A stretch of DNA of 64,000 nt from Pomphorhynchus laevis (GCA_012934845.2 WNNJ02000851.1:124001-188000); one strand, 5' to 3'. Counted from the stretch's first letter, positions 42,450 to 52,104 are shown. A program made the numbers and translations. The notes: generated from the letters alone by a model not told the origin.

Positions 42450-42524
42450 GTCCTCTGAAACGCAGTCCTCTGAAACGCGGTCCTCTGAAACGCAGTCCTC
42501 TGAAACGCAGTCCTCTGAAACGCG
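42450..42524 (-). repeat. 15-bp tandem repeat, RLE-j 5' UTR
   Basis: Five head-to-tail units GTCCTCTGAAACGCA (plus strand; A or G at the last base), then a partial one running into TTGTATGTTATTTTAT. A GTAC-rich module similar to RLE-m (56491-56525) lies on the ORF side. Confidence 0.9.
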
Positions 42525-42620
42525 GTCCTTGTATGTTATTTTATCTCAAATGTAAGTAGTTAATGGGTAACAAGATAGTTTAAACTCAAATATTAAACTC
42601 AACCCTGTATTTTTTTTTAA

Positions 42621-43760
42621 TAATTGATTTTTTTTGAAAAAAAAAACAAACAAATATAGTTATACTATAAATTTTAGTTCATTGAGTTTGCAGGTCGATG
42701 TCGAGCAGAACGAGGACCGCGAATACACATCGAAATTGAACGAGCCAACTGAATTCCAATCTTTGACCGTAATTTTGTCAATTCTTCTGAGTAGGAATGA
42801 TTGTTTTTTTTGCCATCTTCTGTGCAATTCTCTGAATTAATTGTGCAGATGATTTTACTGCTCCACCGAAACATGATAACACGATAGGTGCGAAATTCGC
42901 CCTCTCTATGGCAGTTACTCTCTCTTGATACTTAGCGAATTTACGTGTTTCGTGATATGTAAAAGCAGCCCCAGCGGATTTCGAAAGGTTGGACGGAGCG
43001 AAAACGTTAAAAACGCAAGTATCAAATAAAGTTCGCTCCGAACGACTTCCATAAAAACCACAGCAGGCGATATCCAAACGTGCATCATGAGCGCGAGATG
43101 TAGATATGCGCTCGAAATGAATACTAGAATTTACTGGCAGTAGTGTTGGCTCTTTTTGCACATTATCACATATTTCTGTCAAGGTTTTAGAAAATATATC
43201 ACGAATTGAATCATGTCTTATCGATGGATGACCTCCGGTGGGACAGGTAAGTGAGTGAGCCAGAGAATTATGTTCACCGCAGGGGCAATGAGAGGGCGCG
43301 TCTAGTGGTAGTCTATGATATCGAGCTGCAAGTGCGTCACGAAATTCTACATTGCTAACTCGAGTCCAACGATCACTCGTAGGATATGTGGAGAGCCATG
43401 ACGAGGCACCTTTGACTTGTAGATGTTCCATAATACGTAACAAATTGTCACCAACATTAGCTACTCGATCTCTAAGCAATGACTTTTGAATATCAATCTT
43501 TGAAGTGCCTATAAGGGCAATGTGTTTGGATTGTTCAGTCCTTAAGTCCACTCGCTGTGGTACCATTACACTTACAACAGCGAGAAAAGGAAGACGGTTT
43601 ACCTCGCGGCATTATGTTGTGTGTTGTTTCAATCGTATTTGAATCGTACTTGAATCGTATTTGAATCGTATTTTTCAATCGTGAACGATTGTAAGTAGTT
43701 ATTAGTTAGCAGCTGTATATTGTAAGATGTTGTAATTGTAAGAACTTTAATAATCAATAC
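42621..43760 (-). mobile_element. RLE-k, internally deleted relative of RLE-l
   Basis: Keeps the 5' end (leader and 11-bp repeats at 43631-43674), the start codon and ~20 codons, then jumps at about 43553 to the last ~305 codons, 3' UTR and tail. The 3' ~0.9 kb is nearly identical to RLE-l. A deletion derivative of about 1.1 kb with both ends intact could be mobilised in trans. Confidence 0.82.
42674..43612 (-). pseudogene. RLE-k remnant protein: Cys-cluster start joined to C-terminal region
   Basis: ATG at 43612 reads MPRGKPSSFSRCCKCNGTTA and then enters the C-terminal region out of frame, stopping at once. The long frame from about 43560 encodes VDLRTEQSKHI, GASSWLSTYP, CPCGEHNSLAHSLTC with IRHDSIRD, ARLDIACCGFYG, LFDTCVFN and YHETRKFAKYQERV, matching RLE-l. 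It shifts again in a T8 run (about 42806) near RIAQKMA. The RT is completely absent. Confidence 0.82.
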
Positions 43761-43789
43761 TTTTTTTAACGTAATAATATTTTTTTTAA

Positions 43790-43955
43790 TAATAATACAT
43801 TTATGATTTGTCATGTTTTACAATTCTAGCGTCTGGCTACAAACGCCCTGCATGGACATTGATACTACTCGAGCCATCATTCTCGACAAACGGCATCTGT
43901 ATGTGTGTATTATCTCGGCGTAATTCTGTGGTCCTTGCAAAGCATGCATTGACTA
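43790..43955 (-). mobile_element. RLE-n', 160-bp 3' end copy of RLE-n
   Basis: 43800-43955 is identical or nearly so to 51131-51286 (the last ~45 codons and the start of the RLE-n 3' UTR), with ATT-rich tails on both sides. A heavily 5'-truncated insertion between RLE-l and RLE-k. Confidence 0.85.
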
Positions 43956-44024
43956 ATAATAATTTTTTTTTAATAATTGATTTTTTTTAAAAAAAAACAA
44001 ACAAATATAGTTATACTATAAATT

Positions 44025-47000
44025 TTAGTTCATTGAGTTTGCAGGTCGATGTCGAGCAGAACGAGGACCGCGAATACACATCGAAATTGAACGAGCCAAC
44101 TGAATTCCAATCTTTGACCGTAATTTTGTCAATTCTTCTGAGTAGGAATGATTGTTTTTTATTGCCATCTTCTGTGCAATTCTCTGAATTAATTGTGCAG
44201 ATGATTTTACTGCTCCACCGAAACATGATAACACGATAGGTGCGAAATTCGCCCTCTCTATGGCAGTTACTCTCTCTTGATACTTAGCGAATTTACGTGT
44301 TTCGTGATATGTAAAAGCAGCCCCAGCGGATTTCGAAAGGTTGGACGGAGCGAAAACGTTAAAAACGCAAGTATCAAATAAAGTTCGCTCCGAACGACTT
44401 CCATAAAAACCACAGCAGGCGATATCCAAACGTGCATCATGAGCGCGAGATGTAGATATGCGCTCGAAATGAATACTAGAATTTACTGGCAGTAGTGTTG
44501 GCTCTTTTTGCACATTATCACATATTTCTGTCAAGGTTTTAGAAAATATATCACGAATTGAATCATGTCTTATCGATGGATGACCTCCGGTGGGACAGGT
44601 AAGTGAGTGAGCCAGAGAATTATGTTCACCGCAGGGGCAATGAGAGGGCGCGTCTAGTGGTAGTCTATGATATCGAGCTGCAAGTGCGTCACGAAATTCT
44701 ACATTGCTAACTCGAGTCCAACGATCACTCGTAGGATATGTGGAGAGCCATGACGAGGCACCTTTGACTTGTAGATGTTCCATAATACGTAACAAATTGT
44801 CACCAACATTAGCTACTCGATCTCTAAGCAATGACTTTTGAATATCAATCTTTGAAGTGCCTATAAGGGCAATGCGTTTGGATTGTTCAGTCCTTAAGTC
44901 CACACCGTATAAGCCATTTAAATAAGGAGTGCATATATCTTTTGAGCTTTTAAACTCTTCTATCGCAGTAAAACGTGGGTCAGCAATACCTAGACCACCT
45001 AGTCTTATCGGAAGGGAAAATAACGGCCATAAATAATCGTCGTCAGGCAATTTCAAATTAAAAAGCTTATCAAAACGCTTCTGAATGGTGTCATAGAGAT
45101 CATCGAAACTACCAATTGAACAGTTTGTGGTTCTTTGCAAGTGAATCCATTTATGCTGAAGCGATCTGGTCATACTAGTATAGCTTATCTGCAAATCAAG
45201 AATACCCACGTCAGCAAGACGATTTACTAATGAGCAATAATTAGAGATCTTTTGTTCCGTAGTTTTATTTATATAATCATCTGTTCCAATAGGAGCACCG
45301 AGTACTAACGTGCCATCGACAACAATGTCGATTCCCGTTTCATTAAAAAGTTTGCGGGTACTATCTGCATTTTCGGGACTAGTTAGTAGAACGCATTTGT
45401 TGCTGTTGACATGAAATCCGAAAGCACGGCCGTAGTCACACAAGAATTTGAAAGCCTTGTAAATTTGCACAGGTTCGCCGATTAAATTGCCATCATCCGC
45501 GTACCAGAATTGGTTGATGTTAGGAAACTCCTCAGTAATGTTCAACAATAATGGCAGGGTTGCTACGGCAAAAGCTGGCATAGCAAGTACATCACCTTGC
45601 GTAAATCCCTCTTGGGATTTGATGAAACTATCACCAGTTGAAAAATTTGAAGGGTTATCGTAAAAATTGTGTAGTATAGTAGACATAGAGGGACAAATGC
45701 GTGATATATTAGCGAGAGCTGCCTTTCGATTTATTCTGTTAAATGCATTATCTGCATCAACAGTGAGAAGAACTGCATTAGGATCTTTTAACAGGCATTC
45801 GCGAACTGCGTGCGTGACGCACTCCACTCCAGCTCGTTGACCAGCGCACATTTGCAACCGTCCGCACACTTCTTGAATATCATTGGAAATTATAGAAAGA
45901 ATGGCTTTCGACATTATTCTCCTACTAACGTCGCCAATACCAATAGGCCTTATTCCCGATTTTTTGGATAAGGCTATTAATCTGCTTGAAGCCAATACAT
46001 TTATAACATTAGTAGGCATAAGCTCAGTAGCTAAAGATTTTGCGAACGTTGACAAAACTTTAGTCAATTCAGCAGATTCGTGACCAAACTTAGTTAACAT
46101 CTGTAGCCATGACTGTGCATCAATGCCGGAGGGACCTGCTCCACCTTTAACACGTTTAGCCATACGAATTATCAATTCACTATCGATTGAATCAAAAATC
46201 ACAGGGTGAAAATTTGGAACTGTGATTGGGAAAGACCAGTTAACAGCATGAGGAACTAATGGGCTCGGTACAGGGTGCTTGTCGAGTAATAATTCCCGAA
46301 CAGTTTTAGAACCAATCACATCCTCTGGTTGCAAAGGAACGCCATCATAAGAATCGTTGTCTAGAAGATGCATTGCTGTGTTCAGTCGAGAGCTTTCAAC
46401 CAATGAGACGAATTTTTTGCGCCAATCTCTTGACTTCGAAGGTTGAATTTTTAAGGCTTTCATATTTTGAAGGGCCGAGGCTTCAGCGTATAATCCAGCA
46501 TAGTCATTATTGAACCACATGTCCAATCGTCGGGATAAAGTTGATTTCAATGATTTGGGAGATTGACGAGAATTACGTTGAAGAATAAGATGTCCAAAGA
46601 TGATGTACTTAGTAAAAGTTTCCGAATTAGTGAGAGAATCCCTGAATATGCGTGCAAGTTCTGATATAAATTGTTTGGACTCTGAACATTTTGGAAGTCG
46701 AAATAAGTTAGGTTTCCATTGTATGACGATCGAGAATATATCCTGTATAGACAATACATCGGACTCTTGACGAGTATTCATTGTGTAATTTATATTTATA
46801 TGGTTGTTAAGAGGACAATGCCGATGATCAGAGTTTTCACAATCTGAATTCGGTTTACTCAATATGGATATAGCAATATTATTGGAAGCTGTTGCGGAGC
46901 AATTTACTTCACGATTGGAACAATTCACAGCTGAGCAATTCAAGCATAGGATATTCTGCTTAGCACATCGACATCCTTTACATTTAGCATTCGGGCCGTT

Positions 47001-47045
47001 GCATGAACAGCATTTCAGAGTTGTCGCAGGCTTGCCCTTGGGCAT
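44025..47045 (-). CDS. RLE-l polyprotein, intact
   Basis: 1,006 codons from ATG (MPKGKPATTLKCCSC). Cys cluster at residues ~12-44 (CSCNGPNAKCKGCRCAKQ then CLNCSAVNCSN). RT: GIRPIGIGDVSRRIM, VDADNAFNRINRK, EGFTQGDVLAMPAFA (Val where most lineages have Pro after GD), FWYADDGNLIG, FHVNSNKCVLLTS, LGAPIGTDDYI. Then GASSWLSTYP, zinc motif CPCGEHNSLAHSLTC with SIRHDSIRD, endonuclease ARLDIACCGFYG and LFDTCVFN, YHETRKFAKYQERV, and the C-terminal KIGIQLARSISMCIRGPRS. Closest relative in the window is RLE-p, and it shares its last 0.9 kb with RLE-k. No defect seen. Confidence 0.92.
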   Translation of the reverse strand: MPKGKPATTLKCCSCNGPNAKCKGCRCAKQNILCLNCSAVNCSNREVNCSATASNNIAISILSKPNSDCENSDHRHCPLNNHININYTMNTRQESDVLSIQDIFSIVIQWKPNLFRLPKCSESKQFISELARIFRDSLTNSETFTKYIIFGHLILQRNSRQSPKSLKSTLSRRLDMWFNNDYAGLYAEASALQNMKALKIQPSKSRDWRKKFVSLVESSRLNTAMHLLDNDSYDGVPLQPEDVIGSKTVRELLLDKHPVPSPLVPHAVNWSFPITVPNFHPVIFDSIDSELIIRMAKRVKGGAGPSGIDAQSWLQMLTKFGHESAELTKVLSTFAKSLATELMPTNVINVLASSRLIALSKKSGIRPIGIGDVSRRIMSKAILSIISNDIQEVCGRLQMCAGQRAGVECVTHAVRECLLKDPNAVLLTVDADNAFNRINRKAALANISRICPSMSTILHNFYDNPSNFSTGDSFIKSQEGFTQGDVLAMPAFAVATLPLLLNITEEFPNINQFWYADDGNLIGEPVQIYKAFKFLCDYGRAFGFHVNSNKCVLLTSPENADSTRKLFNETGIDIVVDGTLVLGAPIGTDDYINKTTEQKISNYCSLVNRLADVGILDLQISYTSMTRSLQHKWIHLQRTTNCSIGSFDDLYDTIQKRFDKLFNLKLPDDDYLWPLFSLPIRLGGLGIADPRFTAIEEFKSSKDICTPYLNGLYGVDLRTEQSKRIALIGTSKIDIQKSLLRDRVANVGDNLLRIMEHLQVKGASSWLSTYPTSDRWTRVSNVEFRDALAARYHRLPLDAPSHCPCGEHNSLAHSLTCPTGGHPSIRHDSIRDIFSKTLTEICDNVQKEPTLLPVNSSIHFERISTSRAHDARLDIACCGFYGSRSERTLFDTCVFNVFAPSNLSKSAGAAFTYHETRKFAKYQERVTAIERANFAPIVLSCFGGAVKSSAQLIQRIAQKMAIKNNHSYSEELTKLRSKIGIQLARSISMCIRGPRSARHRPANSMN

Positions 47046-47114
47046 TTATTTTGTTTAAGAACAGAATTGAATTGCACTGTAATTTGCTAGAACAGTTATA
47101 AATTTTAATAATAA

Positions 47115-47167
47115 TAATCGTTCTTCTATAATCGTTCTTCTATAATCGTTCTTCTATAATCGTTCTT
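47115..47167 (-). repeat. 14-bp tandem repeat, RLE-l 5' UTR
   Basis: Almost four units of AATCGTTCTTCTAT (plus strand), the same unit as at the RLE-d 5' end. It sits between the leader-like AGAACAGTTATAAATTTT (47095-47106) and the LTR insertion. Confidence 0.85.
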
Positions 47168-47184
47168 TGTAATTTGTGTGTATA

Positions 47185-47264
47185 TGTAATGATAAACCAA
47201 ATAAGGCTTTATTCAACAATCTAGAATATAGTTATACAATATGATTACATGTTAGATTATCACA
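47185..47264 (-). repeat. 3' LTR, 80 bp
   Basis: Identical to the 5' LTR. The gag-pol reading frame ends inside it (stop at 47232). It contains an AATAAA (sense strand) that could serve as the polyadenylation signal. Confidence 0.9.
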
Positions 47265-50200
47265 GTCTTCCCCGATTATATAATCGTCTAGGTACTTCGG
47301 AGTTCTTCTATCCCTAGGACTACGCCGTAATTCTTGAAGTCTATTATGTTCGACTTGTTGATTCTCTTCACTCCGATAGTTACCGATTCCAACTTGTGTA
47401 ATATTATCAGCTCCATTCAATGATTGTCGTGATACGATTGTCGAGTCGGTTTTTGAATGCATGCCGTCTCCTTCTGATGTCCGATCAATCAGTAGCATAT
47501 CGTTATCTATGTTAGAATTTGTAATAGGGTACCTGGTCAGTCTTCTTACGGACACATTCATCTCTTTCCCGCAAGGTTTCCGAATAGTAGCGTAGTTACC
47601 ATTTGATTGTAAGATTTCAGCCTGCGAAAACAACGGATTTGATTTAGACATTGGATTCTGATTTAAAAGCACGTTTTCACCTGTTCCCAACCATCTCGGA
47701 ACGATACATTTGTTACAAGAATTCCTTGGGAAAGAAAATAGTCGTTGATGTGGAGTCTCCCCTATCGCGGTACACAGTAAGCTGCGCAAAGATGACAAAA
47801 CCAATGGCAGAACAAATTCCCATTCCGCCAGTGTTTTCCTGTGAGTTTTGAGGGCGAGTTGGGTTGTCTTCCAGATTATTCCAACGAATCGTTCGGCCTG
47901 TCCGTTACCACGTGGGTTGTAGCACGAACTGCGGGTGCAGCTAATACCGCGAGAATTTAGATACGTTCGGAATTCGTTGGATTGAAAACATGTTGCTTGG
48001 TCACTGTGAACGTTGGCTGGGTAACCAAAAACACTGAAGATTTGATTCAGGCAATTGATGACTGATATAGAAGATGTATCCTTACACGGTATGGCGAACG
48101 GAAAGCGAGAATATTCGTCAACGACACAAAGGAGATATTTGTTTTCTGTAGTTGATGTCAATGGGCCTTTAAAGTCAATGCTTAGCCGTTCAAATGGATG
48201 CGTAGCCTTGATGACATGTGCTGTTTCTGGTCTAGCGTATCGAGGCTTCAATTCGGCGCAAATTTGACACGAAGAGACAACGTCCGCAACGTCACTTTTG
48301 TCAAAAGGTAACTCATGCGAACGAACGTAGTGAAGTAATCGACTGACACCCGGATGACACAATGAATTATGCAAGATCTTAAGATCATTAACTGTTTTGC
48401 AAGACGAACATGTTATCCTAGACATTGCGTCAGCAGCTTTATTTGATTGTCCGGGCCGGTATTCAATGCCAAAATTGTAAGGTGCAAGTTCAATTCTCCA
48501 TCGAGCGATTTTGTCACTTTTTATGCGATTCGACAGTTTTTGATCAAACATAAATGACACTGACCTCTGATCGGTTTTGACAATGAAATAGCGTCCTAGC
48601 AGGAAATGCTTCCAATATTTAAGAGCTTCCACAATCGCGTAAGCCTCCTTTTCCACACTCGACTGTCGCAACGCTGTTTTAGGCAAGGATCGTGAATAGA
48701 AGGCGACGGGGCAGTTGTTTTGACTGAGCACCGCGCCGATAGATGAATATGAGGCGTCAGTTTCAACAGTCAAGGAAAGATCCGGATTGTAAGCACATAA
48801 AAATGAATTCGAGATTTCCGACTTTATTTCTTCTATCTGTCGGATGACAGCACGATCGAGGGGAAAATCTTTCGATTCTACCAGTGGGCGTATCTTTGCC
48901 GAGAAAGAAGGGATCCACCTCGAATAGTAAGCGAGCATACCGAGGAGTCTCTGTAGTGAAGTGTGATTTTCCGGAATCGGGTAAGTAAGAAATGGCTTAA
49001 TTCTTTCAGTGTCAGGTTTGATGCAACCATGTCGAATATGGTAGCCCAAAAAATTGAGTTGTGTCTTGCCCAAACGCGACTTTTCCGGAGAGAATTTGAT
49101 GTTGAGCTGATTAGCGATGGTCGTTAGACGATCTAGTCTTTTGTCGTGTTCATCAGTGCTATTTCCACACACGATGATGTCATCTAAGTAAGCAAATACT
49201 CCTTCAAGTTGATAGTGTTCGATGAGGTTATTCATGATTCGTTGGAAAGCAGAAACAGCATTTGTAAGCCCAAAAGGAATTCGCTGGAATTCGTACAAAC
49301 GTCCTGATGCTTCGAAAGCCGTGTATTTTTTATCTTCCTCCAGCAATGGAATCTGATAGTAAGCACTGGAAAGATCGAGCGTCGAAAACACGGAATGTGT
49401 TGCAATCTTCGAAATGAGGTCATCGATATTAGGAAGAGGGTAGGCATCCAAAGATGTGAATCGGTTAATAGTTTGCGAGTAGTCGACAACCATTCTCTGT
49501 CTACCATTCCTATTTGTAACAACAAGAACCTGTGAGCGCCAAGGCGATCTGCTTTCTCGAATAATGCCGGATTTGAGTAAGTTAGCTACTTGGCTTCGAA
49601 TAAACTCGGCGTTTGATAGTGTCTGTCTTCTTGATTTCGTGGCAACTGGAATGAGATGTTTCGGCAAATTCGGAAAAAGTGTTAATGGCTGGATTTTTAT
49701 GGCAGATGCTGGAGATATGTTAGCGAGAGTTAGTCCAGGCAAATTTCCACCGAATGGGAACGTTATGAATTCATGTTCCTTCATGAATTCTCTGCCTAAT
49801 ATGGCATCAGCGCATAATGACGACAACAATGAAAAACGGCAGCGTGGATAAGTATTTTTATTCAACTCAATGTTTGTTGTGCACTGTTTTGTAATTGTGG
49901 CCCAAGAGGAGGAGGACGCCATATAAACTGTTTTACAGCAAGATGTGGTTGTCAGTTGTAATTTATGTGCGATATTCGTGTCAATGAAATTTTCTGAACT
50001 GCCCGTATCTAGAAGACATTCGATTTGTTGACCATTGATTGTAATGGAAGTCAATGAACTTGGATCCTCTAAGTTGGACATGGAACATAACGCCGATGAA
50101 GTCGAGGTGGAAAATTTTAATTTTGATTGACAGACTTTGGCAAAATGACCATGTTTAGAACAAATGTTGCAAGTAACGTCTCTTGCAGGACACTTACTGC

Positions 50201-50930
50201 GGGGGTGATAATGATTACCGCAAAAGTAACAGCGTTTGGTAATTTTGTTTCGCAAGGCTGCGTTAATCGATTTGTCATCATCGAATTCGGAATGGGAGGG
50301 TTCGTTATTGTTGTCCGCTGAAACCGATGCTAGCATTGATCTTGTCTCGTCATTTGACGTAAAAACGGCTGCTTGTTGTTGTGCGGCCTCTAGAGATGAT
50401 GCCATTAAAACAATTTCATCGAAGTCAGTTTTATTCGATTCGAGTATCCTCTCACGTATATAAGAATTTAGTAGACCATGGACGAGGGCGTCAATGATAT
50501 GGCTTCGACGGTTAGTTGCGGCATCGACATCTTCAAAATTACACTTTGTTGCCAACTCTTCAAGTTTTCTCACATATTGCTGGATATTCATCGTTTTATC
50601 TTGACGACAAGTATGCAGTTGAAATCTATTAAAAACCGCGTTAACTGGCTTCTGAAATTGCTTATCGAGTATATTTAAGGCTGAGTCGAATGTTCTAGAA
50701 TCTTTGATCAGTAAGTAAAGTCTTGATGACAGTAAGTTAATGAGTACAAATCGTTTCTGGTCATCTGTTACTGTGACTTGCAACGAGAAAAAATTTTGTA
50801 GCTTTTGGCGCCAGTGAATCCATTCGTCTTGACAATCTGATGTGTCTGGATCCAGATTGAAAGGTTGAGGTATAAGAAGTTTATCCATGGAAACGTTGGA
50901 CGTCAATTGTTGAAAATCCGAGTTCAACAC
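47232..50930 (-). CDS. Gag-Pol polyprotein of the LTR element
   Basis: One 1,232-codon frame. Gag-like N-terminus (EWIHWRQKLQNFFS); two CCHC knuckles (CYFCGNHYHPRSKC and CNICSKHGHFAKVC) near residues 230-265; aspartic protease LLDTGSSENFID; RT with YLDD; RNase H (VETDASYSSIGAVLS); and an integrase with an HHCC zinc motif and a DDE core (DFKGP, HSDQATCF, NPRGNGQAERF). The order protease, RT, RNase H, integrase places it in Ty3/gypsy (Metaviridae). Gag and pol share one frame with no frameshift or stop between them. Confidence 0.93.
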   Translation of the reverse strand: MLNSDFQQLTSNVSMDKLLIPQPFNLDPDTSDCQDEWIHWRQKLQNFFSLQVTVTDDQKRFVLINLLSSRLYLLIKDSRTFDSALNILDKQFQKPVNAVFNRFQLHTCRQDKTMNIQQYVRKLEELATKCNFEDVDAATNRRSHIIDALVHGLLNSYIRERILESNKTDFDEIVLMASSLEAAQQQAAVFTSNDETRSMLASVSADNNNEPSHSEFDDDKSINAALRNKITKRCYFCGNHYHPRSKCPARDVTCNICSKHGHFAKVCQSKLKFSTSTSSALCSMSNLEDPSSLTSITINGQQIECLLDTGSSENFIDTNIAHKLQLTTTSCCKTVYMASSSSWATITKQCTTNIELNKNTYPRCRFSLLSSLCADAILGREFMKEHEFITFPFGGNLPGLTLANISPASAIKIQPLTLFPNLPKHLIPVATKSRRQTLSNAEFIRSQVANLLKSGIIRESRSPWRSQVLVVTNRNGRQRMVVDYSQTINRFTSLDAYPLPNIDDLISKIATHSVFSTLDLSSAYYQIPLLEEDKKYTAFEASGRLYEFQRIPFGLTNAVSAFQRIMNNLIEHYQLEGVFAYLDDIIVCGNSTDEHDKRLDRLTTIANQLNIKFSPEKSRLGKTQLNFLGYHIRHGCIKPDTERIKPFLTYPIPENHTSLQRLLGMLAYYSRWIPSFSAKIRPLVESKDFPLDRAVIRQIEEIKSEISNSFLCAYNPDLSLTVETDASYSSIGAVLSQNNCPVAFYSRSLPKTALRQSSVEKEAYAIVEALKYWKHFLLGRYFIVKTDQRSVSFMFDQKLSNRIKSDKIARWRIELAPYNFGIEYRPGQSNKAADAMSRITCSSCKTVNDLKILHNSLCHPGVSRLLHYVRSHELPFDKSDVADVVSSCQICAELKPRYARPETAHVIKATHPFERLSIDFKGPLTSTTENKYLLCVVDEYSRFPFAIPCKDTSSISVINCLNQIFSVFGYPANVHSDQATCFQSNEFRTYLNSRGISCTRSSCYNPRGNGQAERFVGIIWKTTQLALKTHRKTLAEWEFVLPLVLSSLRSLLCTAIGETPHQRLFSFPRNSCNKCIVPRWLGTGENVLLNQNPMSKSNPLFSQAEILQSNGNYATIRKPCGKEMNVSVRRLTRYPITNSNIDNDMLLIDRTSEGDGMHSKTDSTIVSRQSLNGADNITQVGIGNYRSEENQQVEHNRLQELRRSPRDRRTPKYLDDYIIGEDCDNLTCNHIV

Positions 50931-50955
50931 AATTCAACACAATTGTTGAATAAAT

Positions 50956-51035
50956 TGTAATGATAAACCAAATAAGGCTTTATTCAACAATCTAGAATAT
51001 AGTTATACAATATGATTACATGTTAGATTATCACA
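50956..51035 (-). repeat. 5' LTR, 80 bp
   Basis: TGTGATAATC...TTATCATTACA on the sense strand. The 13 bases at 50979-50991 are the exact reverse complement of a 13-base stretch just outside the LTR (within 50941-50955). Confidence 0.9.
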
Positions 51036-51075
51036 GTATATTAATCTCTCAAACTCTTTTAGGTAATAATTTTTT

Positions 51076-51980
51076 TTTTTATTTTTTTTATTTATTTTTT
51101 TTTAAATAATTGATAAATTAATAATAATACATTTATGATTTGTCATGTTTTACAATTCTAGCGTCTGGCTACAAACGCCCTGCATGGACATTGATACTAC
51201 TCGAGCCATCATTCTCGACAAACGGCATCTGTATGTGTGTATTATCTCGGCGTAATTCTGTGGTCCTTGCAAAGCATGCATTGATGCTACCTTTTTTAAC
51301 ACAGTGTTAGCCGCGTTTCCCAATCCACCCGTTGTTGACATAACAAATGGATGAAAATGAGCCCGCTCAATTCTGTTTATACGTTCTTTGTATTTGCCAT
51401 TCTTCCTTTCCTCGTGATATACAAAGGGATTTGACATGTGACTCGTTGCATACGATGGAGCAAAACTATTAAAAATGCAAATGTCCAGGAAGGACCGCTC
51501 CGTCACATGTCCGAATAGGCCGTTACACACAATGTCTGCCCTTGCATTACGATCCCTAGTCGTCGATGTTGCTTCAAATGACGTGGTCTCGGGTACATTC
51601 TGTAATATTGGTTCTTGGATTACCCTTCGACATACTTTTTGAATTTGATTCGCAAGTTCACTCTTAATGCTATTGTGGCGTACAAATGTCATTCCTCCAG
51701 TTCTGCAAGACAGTATATGTGCGACTTCATTGCTTTTACCGCATTCACACCTTCCATGATTCGAGGTTTGCCAGTCATAACGAGCTAACAGAGCATCGTG
51801 AAACTCGCGAGTATTAAGGAACAAATCTTTAGCTCCGTGATTACTGCTGAGCCACGCCGAAGCTCCACTTTTGCTCGCGTTTTCAAAAATTGTAAATAGA
51901 TCTCTGGGTGATAATTCTATTATACTTTGCCTGTATCGTACTGTCTCTCTCTTGTTACATTCTTTGATTTCTTTGTATAA
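51076..51980 (-). mobile_element. RLE-n, 5'-truncated R2-group LINE
   Basis: 3' quarter of an RLE element. It begins right after the RLE-o tail (A-rich, AATTATTA) and ends in a long A/T tail at about 51076-51130, after which RLE-l begins. Confidence 0.8.
51150..51980 (-). pseudogene. RLE-n zinc motif and endonuclease fragment
   Basis: Open from LYKEIKECNKRETVRY to the stop at 51150. It shows GASAWLSSN, the zinc motif CECGKSNEVAHILSC followed by FVRHNSIKS, endonuclease ARADIVCNGLFG and FLDICIFN, YHEERKNGKYKERI and MSTTGGLG. The C-terminus deviates from the family (RMMARVVSMSMQGV). RT is missing. The small copy at 43790-43955 derives from this lineage. Confidence 0.8.
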
Positions 51981-52034
51981 TAATTTTTTTTTTTTAATAA
52001 TGAACAATTTATTAAAAATAAACATATTAACTTA

Positions 52035-52052
52035 GGTTCCCGCAAATGGGCC
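52035..52052 (-). other. RLE 3'-UTR hairpin, RLE-o
   Basis: Sense strand GGCCCATTTGCGGGAACC, 53 nt after the stop. Confidence 0.7.
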
Positions 52053-52104
52053 TCAAATTGAAATTTACGATCCCAGACTGGGCAATATAATACAAAAAAG
52101 TTTC

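Larger units (their letters stand above)
39205..42620 (-). mobile_element. RLE-j, intact full-length R2-group LINE
   Basis: 5' UTR 42341-42620 with five 15-bp repeats and a GTAC-rich module also found in RLE-m; an unbroken ORF; a 3' UTR of ~90 nt with hairpin at 39243-39260; an A-rich AATTATTAAT tail. By sequence alone a candidate for a mobile copy. Confidence 0.9.
47185..51035 (-). mobile_element. LTR retrotransposon (Ty3/gypsy type), looks whole
   Basis: Minus-strand element of 3,851 bp with 80-bp LTRs (TG...CA ends) that are identical to each other, flanked by a 5-bp target duplication GTATA (47180-47184 and 51036-51040). It has one gag-pol ORF and a purine-rich stretch (GGGGAAGAC, sense strand) next to the 3' LTR. 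No tRNA-type primer site is obvious after the 5' LTR. I see no breaks. The identical LTRs and clean duplication point to a young insertion, although 80 bp gives little resolution. It landed in the RLE-l 5' UTR. Confidence 0.92.
43956..51075 (-). mobile_element. RLE-l, intact full-length R2-group LINE; 5' UTR holds the LTR element
   Basis: Coding 47045-44025 intact. The 5' UTR is 47046-47184 plus 51036-51075 once the LTR element (47185-51035, 5-bp GTATA duplication) is set aside. It starts at the RLE-n tail with ACCTAAAAGAGTTTG and has 14-bp repeats like those of RLE-d. 3' UTR ~60 nt without the GGCCC hairpin, A-rich tail. Confidence 0.88.

Noticed and set aside
43808-43990. Small plus-strand ORF beside RLE-k
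   Set aside because: It is the antisense of the truncated RLE-n' 3' end.
43560-44900. Assembly artefact explaining the near-identical RLE-k and RLE-l 3' ends
   Set aside because: They differ by small changes (for example the T8 run) and RLE-k has its own 5' end, so a real second copy is more likely, though long reads should confirm.
46864-47058. Plus-strand ORFs of 60-150 codons opposite the RLE and LINE genes
   Set aside because: They mirror the conserved coding strand of intact elements; no start context or family match of their own.
47185-47264. LTR-like repeat as a chance duplication
   Set aside because: TG...CA ends, exact identity over 80 bp and the GTATA duplication outside both copies make true LTRs the better reading.
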